A stretch of DNA of 64,000 nt, from NCBI GenBank assembly GCA_964019695.1, contig OZ026517.1, forward strand, positions 58,287,172 through 58,351,171. The letters are read 5' to 3'. Source of the stretch: Loripinus fragilis (Eukaryota > Mollusca > Bivalvia > Lucinida > Lucinidae). The notes below the pieces were generated by a model. The model had not been told where the DNA came from and made no database searches. It was given only the letters and a program-made list of their open reading frames with translations. Made by a program: the position numbers and the translations under genes. How positions within the stretch are numbered: the stretch's first letter is position 1; each line of letters starts with the position of its first letter. This document shows positions 56,306-64,000 of this stretch, one piece after another.

Positions 56306-58261
56306 ATGGCTGATTTCGCTGGCTTTGACGAGGAGATGCATGCTTCTTTGGAAAACACATTTTTTCCAAAGATCCAAGGGAATCGGTCTGGGGATTTTGA
56401 ATACAACCAACATGAACAGATATCACAGGACAGTGATAGTGAAGACGAAATAATATTTCAGATTACCAAACCGTCTATTGACACACAAGAGTTGGCTAAT
56501 GAATTCTTTGTGGCAGAATTGCACGGTGAAGACCACACAGAAATAAATGAAACTGAGGCGCGTGTTTTCTCTCAGACAGACCCTGATGCTATTCTTTTGG
56601 ATGAAAAGTTGCGATCAGGATGTCCATGTAAAAGTAAAAATTGCTACAAAGCCTTTGATTCAGATGTTATTATTGATCATCGTTTGACAATGCGCGAATA
56701 TGAAAAGCATGAAAAGGAAAGTTATTTAATCGGCAAGCTTGACCAGTGTTGTTCAAAATCAACCAATAGGTGTAAGAACAGTGTACGAGAAAGGCAAAAA
56801 TTCAAATATAGTTTCTTGGACATGTTTATTTGTGAAGACGCATTTATGTTCATCCATGATATAGGGAACAAAGCATTCAAAAACTTAAAACAACACTACA
56901 AAATAAAAGGTATAGAACCCCGGAGCCATGGTCTGAAGCGGCGCAGACCACCAAATGCCACAAGTTTTAATGACATTGAAAATGTTGTCAAGTTCATTAA
57001 AAAGTTTGGTGAAGACAATGGTTTACCCATGCCCGCTGCACCTAGGGGTCGCAACGATATCCCTCCAATTTTCTTACCAGCGTATGAGACTAAAGTACAT
57101 ATACATTCTGTTTATAAGGAGTCCTGTATATCTAGTGAAAAACGTCCTGTTGGCCTGACATTGTTCGAAAACATATGGTCACACACCCTGTCCCATATTA
57201 AAATAATAAAGCCCAGAAGTGATCTGTGTTTTGCATGCCAAAAGCATCGTGATAGTGTGTCTTCCGCTGTGACGGAAGAAGAAAAACTAAGAGCAACAGG
57301 TGCATACATGGACCACATAAGAAAAGCCCAAAAAGAACGAGATTTTTATAATGAGTGCATGAGGAAATGTAAGGAATCTGTGACAGCTAGTAACATCATG
57401 CCTGGAACAAATCAGCCAAATTCAACCGACCTATCTGATATACATTACCTTTTTGATTTTTCCCAAGTATTTGCCATCCCACATATGTCTCAGCAAGTCG
57501 GCCCCTTATATTTCGTCACACCAAAAAAGGTACAATGTTTTGGAATTTGCAACTCTGGCATACCATTGCAAACAAACTTCTTAATTGGAGAAGATGGTAC
57601 AATCGGGGTTGACGGAACCAGGTGCCATGGCCCAAACAGCGTGCTGTCGATGCTACACGCATACTTATCTTGTAAATCGTATGGCGAAAAGGAAGTTAAC
57701 TTTCATTGTGACAATTGCGTAGGGCAAAACAAAAATAAAAGTATGTTACATTATTTATCGTGGCGGTGTGCCAGGGGACTCAACACTTCAATTAAGATAC
57801 ATTTTATGATAGCTGGACACACCAAGTCTCTATGTGATGGCTGTTTTGGTTTGATCCGAATCAAATATATAAGAAGTGATTGTCATTCTTATCAACAACT
57901 TAACAATCTAGTTAATTCATCTGCAGTCTGCAATGAGGTGTTTGACACTCCTTTTAACTGGTTTGACTGGGATTCATACTTCAGTAGGTCCCTCATCGGG
58001 TTAAAAGGAATTTCAAAATATCAACACTTTAGACTGACATCTGAATTTGGCATAGTTTATGCAAAGCAATCACTAGAGTCGGACGAAATAAGGATAGACT
58101 TGAAAAAACGAGGAGCAAATATTACAGACATTATTGATAATATGCCACCTATGCTTTATCCAGGCGGGCTGTCTCTTGAGAGAAAAAAATATCTGTTTAA
58201 TAATGTGAGAAAATTCATAAGTCCCCACTATCAGGACCAAGAATGTCCGCCGTTTCTGTAA
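56306..58261 (+). CDS. Transposase-like protein with FDFSQ / HCDNC-GQNKN / GHTK motifs
   Basis: 651 intact codons, no intron. I recognise the family as multi-copy proteins in corals, sponges, bivalves and fish, mostly annotated as uncharacterised (DUF7869-like). Landmarks: an acidic N-terminus (to about 50); a Cys cluster at 106-113 (CPCKSKNC) and 148-156; the KPRSDLCFACQ zinc-type pair C308/C311; YLFDFSQ (D384) at a beta strand; GPLYFVTPKKVQCFGICN (399-416); VNFHCDNCVGQNKNKSM (D469); and MIAGHTKSLCDGCFG (D511). Three spaced Asp on predicted strands fit an RNase-H-type DDD/DDE transposase; that fold assignment is inference. The gene lies within the 40 bp TIR pair, as expected for the element's own transposase. 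The first ATG in the frame is used, and the frame upstream is not convincingly coding. A domesticated host gene is the alternative. Confidence 0.88.
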   Translation: MADFAGFDEEMHASLENTFFPKIQGNRSGDFEYNQHEQISQDSDSEDEIIFQITKPSIDTQELANEFFVAELHGEDHTEINETEARVFSQTDPDAILLDEKLRSGCPCKSKNCYKAFDSDVIIDHRLTMREYEKHEKESYLIGKLDQCCSKSTNRCKNSVRERQKFKYSFLDMFICEDAFMFIHDIGNKAFKNLKQHYKIKGIEPRSHGLKRRRPPNATSFNDIENVVKFIKKFGEDNGLPMPAAPRGRNDIPPIFLPAYETKVHIHSVYKESCISSEKRPVGLTLFENIWSHTLSHIKIIKPRSDLCFACQKHRDSVSSAVTEEEKLRATGAYMDHIRKAQKERDFYNECMRKCKESVTASNIMPGTNQPNSTDLSDIHYLFDFSQVFAIPHMSQQVGPLYFVTPKKVQCFGICNSGIPLQTNFLIGEDGTIGVDGTRCHGPNSVLSMLHAYLSCKSYGEKEVNFHCDNCVGQNKNKSMLHYLSWRCARGLNTSIKIHFMIAGHTKSLCDGCFGLIRIKYIRSDCHSYQQLNNLVNSSAVCNEVFDTPFNWFDWDSYFSRSLIGLKGISKYQHFRLTSEFGIVYAKQSLESDEIRIDLKKRGANITDIIDNMPPMLYPGGLSLERKKYLFNNVRKFISPHYQDQECPPFL

Positions 58262-59565
58262 ATTAATGGGCCAGTGAGAGAAAAGTCGGCTAGTAAAAAA
58301 AAAAAAATTCAATATGCTATCTAGTGGGACTTCGACTGTTTTCGGTTGTGATGTCGGTGTGCCGTGGTTTCTTCCACTAGTGAGACTTCGCTTGTTAAGA
58401 AATATATAAATAATGCTTTGATCTTAAACATATGGGTAGTTATTTATTAATAGTGTTGTTGCTCCACAATAATTAGAGATTAGAATTCACATACAATAGT
58501 ATTTACATTTAGAAATCGGGTAATATCAATTTATATGCCAAAGAAATTAAGAAGAAAACAAAAAAAAAAAAACGGATCTTACTTAGCTGCTCTAATTTTT
58601 CAAGGGAAACCACTCAAATTTTCCAAGCTGGAATTATATAAAAAGGAAGAAAAGGGGCAAAGATCAGGGATCGATACAATCAAGTAGAGATCTACCACTT
58701 TTTTTATTATTATTACAGCGGATTTTTCGGTGAGATTGCACGCATGTGTAGACTCCTCAAAGCCGTCGCTGGTCGCCTTAATGATTATCCATATGAGTGA
58801 TTTTATTCTTTAATGGACATAAGGTGCAACATGCTTAAAAGTTTAGCTGGCCGCCATAAAGATATGTTGCAAACTTTTTTTTCATACTTTTTGATTGCAA
58901 AAAGGGGATGCTCAAATGTGCATGTTCACATGAGCCTTCGCTTTTTGTCTAAGTTACACCATTTACCAGCTCAGTTTGGGCACGAAAAGAGTGAAAATAT
59001 ATGGATGCGTGTCCGCGACGCGTTGTTCCTCGACCCAGCTCTCAACACCAATATGTAATATGGTCGGACGCAGAAGTAGGCTACATGTATCACGACCTTT
59101 TGTTTTAAATGAGCAGAAAAAAGCAAAACAAAACCTGAAACAAATTATAATAACAACAGTGAGTCAAAATATTAATGAGATCAAGGTGTGTATATATAAA
59201 GACCCTGTTGATGTTTTTGTATTTGCCTTAAACGCCTCTCCAACCGGGCAAAGATCATTTAGCCACTGCCTCATATGCTATACTGGTGCCCTGTTGATGT
59301 ATAGAATATATCTGTATCTTGTATCATGGCCTATGGTTCATCCGAAGAAGGCATATAAATAACTAAATGGCGCTTATTCCGTTAATCAAACTATTGACGA
59401 CGTCGACGTCAAGTTACGTCAAAAATGTGTATCAATATCTGTTAGGGTATACAACTTTAAACAACTCTAAAATTGTCAATTTTAGAGGTACGCCCACCAT
59501 ATTTTCGCAAATTGTTTGGAATAAGTAGTTCTTTTGAAATTCGATGAAAACTGAATTTCGAAAAA
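58262..59565. other. 3' interior of the 7.2 kb element
   Basis: After the stop there are two direct copies of CTAGTG-GACTTCG (58321 and 58377). A scrap at 58655-58700 (GGGGCAAAGATCAGGGATCG, ATACAATCAAGTAG) is related to the repeat arms at 17.1 and 27.7 kb. Overlapping frames of 81 and 128 codons at 58813-59362 have no domain I recognise. One could be a second element protein, but nothing supports it beyond length. Confidence 0.5.
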
Positions 59566-59605
59566 AATTACGTTAAGGACCCTTTCTGCGTGTCGCGGCT
59601 CATAT

Positions 59606-59819
59606 TTTGACAGTTCATGGTCTAGTGGAAGCACAACACTAAATTGTAGTATATTTGAAAGTAAGTAACGTATATAACTGCAATATAATGGACTTAAGTT
59701 GTATTGATGCATACCAGCTGTTTGTTGCGTTTAGTTTAGTGATTTTAAGGCCATTAGCATGTTGATAAATAAGATTTAGGTATAGGTTTGTATTTGCACA
59801 AGAGGATTGGAAGCTGTTA
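59606..59819. other. Non-coding flank of the 7.2 kb element
   Basis: Weakly similar to 52150-52310 at its start (ACTAAA...TGTAGTATATTTGAAA...GTAACG), which hints that the B/C repeat is longer than the 125 bp I can align with confidence. Confidence 0.4.
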
Positions 59820-59946
59820 TGGGTAACGTAGTTAACAAGGCTGTAACACAGTAACGCCCCTACTACCAGAGGGCTAATATGTGTCATTTTCCTTCATATA
59901 TAGTGTAGTTTTAGAAAATCATAGTGTACAAAATTCCCCCTGGGGG
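59820..59946 (+). repeat. TAACGCCCC repeat, copy C
   Basis: GGGTAACGTAGTTAACAAGG, AACACAGTAACGCCCC, CCAGAGGGCTAATATGTG, ATCATAGTGTACAAAATTCC and CCCTGGGGGG. In the same orientation as copy B and inverse to copy A. It lies about 215 bp outside the right TIR of the 7.2 kb element. Confidence 0.8.
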
Positions 59947-60871
59947 GAGGGGGTCTATAAGCAGCTCACGCTCTATTAATTTAAGTTTTTATTCTGTTCT
60001 ATTCAGTTTGCATTTTGCCTTGTCTTGTTACTGGGCAGTTGCGAGGCAGTTACCTCCCTTAAACATGTGAACAAATTTCCCAGACTTTTCAATCAATGTC
60101 AAATTCTACTGAAAAAAGACTGTCAATCAGCCTATCACGGTAGCTGTGTTGATTTATCCACCATAGTTGTATGTTCAGATGAATTTCTAACTGACAGGGA
60201 ATGTGTTATGTCTACAAACTGATTCAAGAAGTACTAAATATGACTAAAATTTGTATGTAACATTATTTCGTTTAACAACATCAACAACAACAACAATTAC
60301 ACTTTGATGAAATATTCTGAAGCATATATCTGCCTGACATTTTACTTATCTGCCTGACATTTTACTGCTGCTTAATAAAATGACCAAGGGGTTTGTTGTG
60401 TGTCATGCACATATAGTATTGACTGAACTGGATATTATTTCGAGGAGAAAAGGGAGCCGAGGCTGCTTTGTGTGATGCTACTGGTACCCTATTCCGACAG
60501 GCTACTTAATTAATGTAGAATGGCCCATTTGAAATGATGCTGAAGATAAAAGAAGTTGCCAGGGTGTTCAAAGTATAATAAGTAAGCCCGTAAATGGACA
60601 AACTAAGCCCATTGCAAATTCGGCCCCTAACCAAATCTGCCTAGGGCTATTGTCACACTTTGGGAGAACTATGCCAACGGTGACATACATGTATCTGTCT
60701 CAGAGTTGTTGAAGGAGTGTATAAAATGTTCGAGCCCTCAAGTGTGAAGTTTAAGGACGTAATTTTGCTCTGTTATCCAATATTTTATTATTAGCCTATC
60801 ATCCCATATAGTACTTTATATCCAATATGCGACATGCGAAGGCTCAGCCGCGACTGCGCATCAAGAGCCTT
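59947..60871. other. Non-coding stretch
   Basis: No gene. ATCTGCCTGACATTTTACT occurs twice in tandem at 60329-60366, and a short (CAA)n patch lies at about 60280. Nothing else recognised. Confidence 0.5.
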
Positions 60872-61039
60872 CAGTGGCGGATCCAGAGAGGGTTCAATTG
60901 AGACAAAATTATTTCATTTTTATGGAGAATTTTCAGAACAATCTGAAAAAATTAATAAATAATCAGGTAAAGTTAACAAATCGTACCCCCTTTATAAATT
61001 AGACCCCCCCCCCATCAAGAAATCCTGGATCCGCTCCTG
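60872..61039. mobile_element. 168 bp hAT-like MITE
   Basis: CAGTGGCGGATCCAG at the left end is the widespread hAT-type terminus. The right end reads CAGGAGCGGATCCAGG in reverse complement. GCCTT flanks both sides directly (60867-60871 and 61040-61044). The full 8 bp expected for hAT does not match, so the duplication has decayed or the ends are off by a base or two. The interior is AT-rich with a C run near 61005-61013. Confidence 0.75.
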
Positions 61040-61362
61040 GCCTTCGATAATATCATCATAAATTGGTATTTCAAACATTGTAGATCCTGATGATCAAACG
61101 CCTTATTATCAGGCTTCTCAGCTTGGACTGCACTGTTTGCTATGTGTAACATTTGAAAAGCTAGTGAATAGATGCATCTGCGCAGTCTCGTCAGAACTAA
61201 CCGTTTACGGGGTTCCAATGCTCAAAGGATAACTCACACGGGTGGGCATCAGCAGAACTACCGCGAAATCGCGTCAACGTAAATTTGTTCCTTCGTCACA
61301 TCCGGGACCTTTCGCGGTAGTGGCAACGTCACGGAAAAGCCAAACAAAGGTAGGTACTCTCA
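61040..61362. other. Non-coding stretch with hairpin scrap
   Basis: TGATGATCAAACGCCTTATT...CTCAGCTTGGACTGCACTGTTTGC resembles a decayed member of the CAGACCC hairpin family. CTTTCGCGGTAGTGGCAACGTCAC at 61310 resembles CATCGCGGTAGTTGTAACGTCAC at 61683, so the foldback element may be a composite. Confidence 0.45.
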
Positions 61363-62988
61363 CTTGTTTTGATCTTTTGTTAAAGAATGGGCTAACTATG
61401 TAAAAATCGGGCAATGCTATTCCATGAAGATATGATTTACTTTGGTAAACAGGCCAAACGTTATGTTGAAAAAAAGCTTTGCTTCTAGATGAGGACCGTA
61501 ACCAATCGAACACAGAACGGGATTTCTTCAGTTTTATGTCAGAGTTAGCTCAGAACAAGCGCATTTTACACATGGCATGTACATAACAGCCCTTATTCTT
61601 CCTTCGGACGTAAAAAAATCGAACCGATCATGCTCCTTGAAGGAATGGTGCCAAAGTTTTCAGGCGCAGTAGCGCCTGCGCCATCGCGGTAGTTGTAACG
61701 TCACGCTCTAGTTCCTTCGAGTATACCATGTCAGTACATGCAGTGCATGCAAGCGCGGAAAGAACTGTGTGTAGTGTATACTGAAACACACCAAACTACC
61801 ACCAATTCATCTCAAACGCTGCTCCCAGTGTACAAACTAGCACACTTACCCCTGCTCACCTCCAAGACCCCCACAACATTTAGCTCAGGCTTTTGCGCAG
61901 ATGCGCTACAGATGTAAGTATCAGGTCTCGTCCACTGGCCCAAATATACTTGAAGTGTATATCATTTATCTGTGATGTACCGAAAGGAGCAAAAAGATTA
62001 ATTATAGTATATACCAGAATAAGATATGGCATATACCATAATTAAATATAGCATATACCTTAAGTAAATATAGCATATACCATAATTAAATATACTTGAA
62101 GTGTATATCATTTATCTACATGTATACATGTGTTAGTACATGAGATACATACAGGTACGTATCGCAAAAGCCTTCTTAATACGCGTATGCTGACGTATCC
62201 AGCAGGTGGTCTAAAGTTTGGTCTTGTCTTTATCTACATCCATACTTTGCAGTGTGTGCGAGCAGCCGAAAAGGTCTGGTGAAACTTTAAAAATGCGCAA
62301 GCTAATCTGAGTCGAGGCACTTGCGATAAGTGACAACATCTCATGTACTGACACATATATACATGTAGATAAATGATATACACTTCAAGTATTTACATCT
62401 GCACCGCATCTGCGCAAAATGCTGAGCTAAAGGTTATGGGGGTCTTTGAGGTGAGGATTTGGAGTGGGGCAGGGGTAAGTGTGCTAGTTTGTACACAGGG
62501 GTCAGCGTTGGAGATGGATTGGTGGTGGTTTGGTGTGTTTCAGTAGATACTACAATATTATACACATTTCCCGTCGAGCCTGCATGTACTAACATGGTAT
62601 ACTCGAAGGGACTAGAGCGTGACGTTACAACTACGGCGAAGGCCCTACTGCGCCTGAAAACTTTGGCATAGTTCCTTATAGAACATGATCGGTTCGATTT
62701 TTTTATGTGAGAAGGACGGATAAGAGCTGAACACATTATGTACATGCCATGTGTAAAATGCGCTTGTTCTGAGCTAAAACTGGCAAAACATTTGCATACT
62801 TTCTTCGTTTTGACATAAAACTGAAGAACTCCCGTTCTGGGTTCGATTTGGTTACGGTTCTCATCTACAAACAAAACTTTCTTCAACACCACGTTTGGCC
62901 TGTTTAGCAAGGTAAATCATATCTACATGGAATAGCCTTTCCAGATTTCTACATAGTTAGCTCATTCTTTTACAAAAATCAAAACAAC
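61363..62988. mobile_element. Foldback element with ~620 bp inverted arms
   Basis: The left arm (61363-61975) and right arm (62362-62988) are inverse complements throughout. Shared blocks are AAAGAATGGGCTAACTATGT, GGCCAAACGT, ACAAGCGCATTTTACACATG, TCAGGCGCAGTAG, GTAACGTCACGCTCTAGT and ACTTGAAGTGTATATCATTT. The ~390 bp centre holds a 23 bp tandem repeat (ATATAGCATATACCATAATT) and another inverted pair (62088-62150 with 62330-62392). The 158-codon minus frame in the right arm has no domain. Likely a non-autonomous foldback transposon. Confidence 0.85.
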
Positions 62989-63103
62989 AAACATTTTTTA
63001 AGGTCGGCACTACACACATTTTGTACAATTATGTCAAGATGGTCCATTGTATATATTTAGGGCATCAGTATTTATGCTAAAATCCCCCGTTCCCCCAAAA
63101 ATG
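62989..63103. other. Short spacer
   Basis: Nothing recognised. Confidence 0.4.
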
Positions 63104-63208
63104 TATTTCTTTCTCTGAAGATTAATTTTGTTTTTAGAAGCAAACAGTGCAGACCCAGATGAAATGCTGCATAATGCAGCATTTATCTGGGTCTTCACTG
63201 TTTACCAA
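63104..63208 (+). repeat. CAGACCC...GGGTCTG hairpin repeat
   Basis: The hairpin AACAGTGCAGACCCAGATGA with inverse ATCTGGGTCTTCACTGTT (63140-63207) has a further paired ATGCTGCAT/ATGCAGCAT core, giving an almost perfect stem. It is preceded by the same TGTATTTCTTTCTCTGAAGA leader as at 2838. This is the best-preserved copy in the window. Confidence 0.85.
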
Positions 63209-63423
63209 ACAAGCAGTAGGGAGCGCAGTTGTCAGTGGTAGATTGCTTGACTCGAGACAGAGGGGTCCCGTGTTCGAGCCTCACCAGCGTCACCATGCTG
63301 TAGTCCTTGAGCAAGACACATTTATCCTAGCTTAGTACTGGTTCAACCCAGGAAGACCCGCCCCTGTTTAACTGAAAGATTGTTGATGGGACGTAAAGAA
63401 TCAAATCAAACAAAACAAACAAG
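63209..63423 (+). mobile_element. tRNA-derived SINE
   Basis: The tRNA-like head has an A-box-like TGTCAGTGGTAGA (63230-63242) and a B-box TGTTCGAGCC (63271-63280) at normal spacing. A central body contains CCTTGAGCAAGACACATTTA, reminiscent of a conserved metazoan SINE core. The A-rich tail AATCAAATCAAACAAAACAA ends it. The 62-codon frame over the head is incidental. Which core family it belongs to is uncertain. Confidence 0.8.
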
Positions 63424-63689
63424 CAGCTTAGGGTAACTCCCTCAGCAGAATGTGGAACTACAATGCCCGACTTGTCCGTCCTGATCCCATTTCATTTAGG
63501 ACAAGTAAGACTTAGCCATTTATTTTCACTAATTAAAGCTAAAACAACTCTTTAATACTTTGATTAATTACTACAAACTCACATGTAGTATGGAAATCCT
63601 GTAGATCCTGATCAGGTGGTTTCTGAAGAAGCCAGCAGATTTGGATCCTCACTGTTTACAAAAGAGTTTATATCTGTTTTTACACATTG
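63424..63689. other. Non-coding stretch
   Basis: A partial CAGACCC-type hairpin, GTAGATCCTGATCAGGTGG...TTTGGATCCTCACTGTTT, lies at about 63600-63660. Nothing else. Confidence 0.45.
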
Positions 63690-64000
63690 TTTCAGCAAAA
63701 TTGGTGGTGGTTTGGTGTGTATCAGTAGATACTTCAGTATTACACACTTTTCTCTCCGCGCCTGCATGCACTAACATTGTATACTCCAAGGAACTAGAGC
63801 GTGACGTTACAGCTACCGCGATGGCGAAGGCGCTATTGCGCCTGAAAACTTTGGCACCATTCCTTCATAGAGCATAATCGTTTCGATTTTTTACGTCTGA
63901 AGGAAGAATAAGGGCTGTTATATACATGTCATGTGTAAAATGCGCTTGTTCTGAGCTAAAACTGGCAAAACATCTGCATACTTTCTTTGTTTTGACGTAA
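63690..64000 (+). mobile_element. Third copy of the foldback arm, cut by the window end
   Basis: Same orientation as the right arm (62520-62830): TGGTGGTTTGGTGTGTATCA, CTAGAGCGTGACGTTAC, CGCCTGAAAACTTTGGCA, ATGTGTAAAATGCGCTTGTT and TCTGAGCTAAAACTGGCAAA. It is probably one end of another element continuing beyond 64000. Confidence 0.85.

Larger units (their letters stand above)
52440..59605. mobile_element. 7.17 kb DNA transposon candidate with 40 bp TIRs
   Basis: The left end ATATGAGCCGCGACGCGCAG then AAAGGGTCCTTAACGTAATT (52440-52479) is repeated in inverse complement at 59566-59605 with a single mismatch. The TIRs are far better matched than neighbouring ancient repeats, which suggests relatively recent activity. 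The interior holds the intact 651-codon transposase-like gene (56306-58261) on the plus strand, a SINE-like unit, and a nested 1.8 kb transposon. No clear target duplication flanks the ends (left ...CTCAGAT, right TTTGACAG). Frames at 58813-59362 might be a second product but are not recognised. Boundaries are firm; the superfamily is not known to me. Confidence 0.78.

Noticed and set aside
58813..59362. Second gene of the 7.2 kb element
   Set aside because: Two overlapping short frames without domain, codon or splice evidence; mentioned only as a possibility.
62434..62910. 158-codon minus-strand frame
   Set aside because: It lies in a foldback arm, has no recognisable domain, and the equivalent frame is not kept in the other copies.
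63230..63285. tRNA gene
   Set aside because: A- and B-box-like motifs are present but no cloverleaf could be made; the attached body and A-rich tail indicate a SINE.

Overview
This window looks like nuclear DNA from an animal, most likely a bivalve mollusc and perhaps a heterodont (venerid-type) clam. The sequence is AT-rich and gene-poor, with no operons or ribosome-binding sites. It holds a RING-less B-box/coiled-coil/propeller (TRIM-like) gene of the kind expanded in bivalves. It also holds decayed Penelope-like and jockey/CR1-like retroelements, tRNA-derived SINEs, and the short hairpin repeats built around CAGACCCAGAT...ATCTGGGTCTG that I associate with clam genomes. The species is inference.

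Layout. 1-10.7 kb: no gene; MITE-like elements with terminal inverted repeats (3335-3804, 4102-4879), a dispersed repeat whose second copy is at 32 kb, and foldback palindromes. 10.8-13.3 kb: a broken non-LTR retrotransposon (minus) cut off inside a foldback repeat. 13.7-31 kb: Penelope-like debris. One RT pseudogene (19.4-21 kb, plus), two 3' fragments (17.6 and 30 kb, minus) and at least six copies of a companion ~400 bp repeat that appears to be the 3' end of that element. A mariner relic, paired short DNA transposons, perfect palindromes (22.8 and 23.6 kb) and two degenerate long-period tandem arrays lie among them. 33-42.3 kb: an interrupted 147 bp satellite with a 73 bp half-unit sub-array, and an inserted ~516 bp element with an 8 bp target duplication. 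44.4-45.2 kb: a ~26 bp minisatellite.

45.6-47.5 kb (minus): the one convincing host gene, a 610-residue B-box protein coded in one exon behind a clear splice acceptor. 48.4-52.1 kb: no recognisable feature. 52.44-59.61 kb: the most interesting region. Two 40 bp terminal inverted repeats differing at one base bracket 7.17 kb. Inside is an intact 651-codon gene of a transposase-like family carrying FDFSQ, HCDNC-GQNKN and GHTKSLCDG motifs. A second 1.8 kb transposon with TA target duplication is nested inside, and its empty site can be read from a related repeat at 31 kb. 60.9-64 kb: a small hAT-like MITE, a foldback element with ~620 bp arms, a further copy of its arm, and a SINE.

Only the B-box gene and the 651-codon transposase-like gene have long intact reading frames that I trust. 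Most of the rest is mobile-element sequence at various stages of decay.
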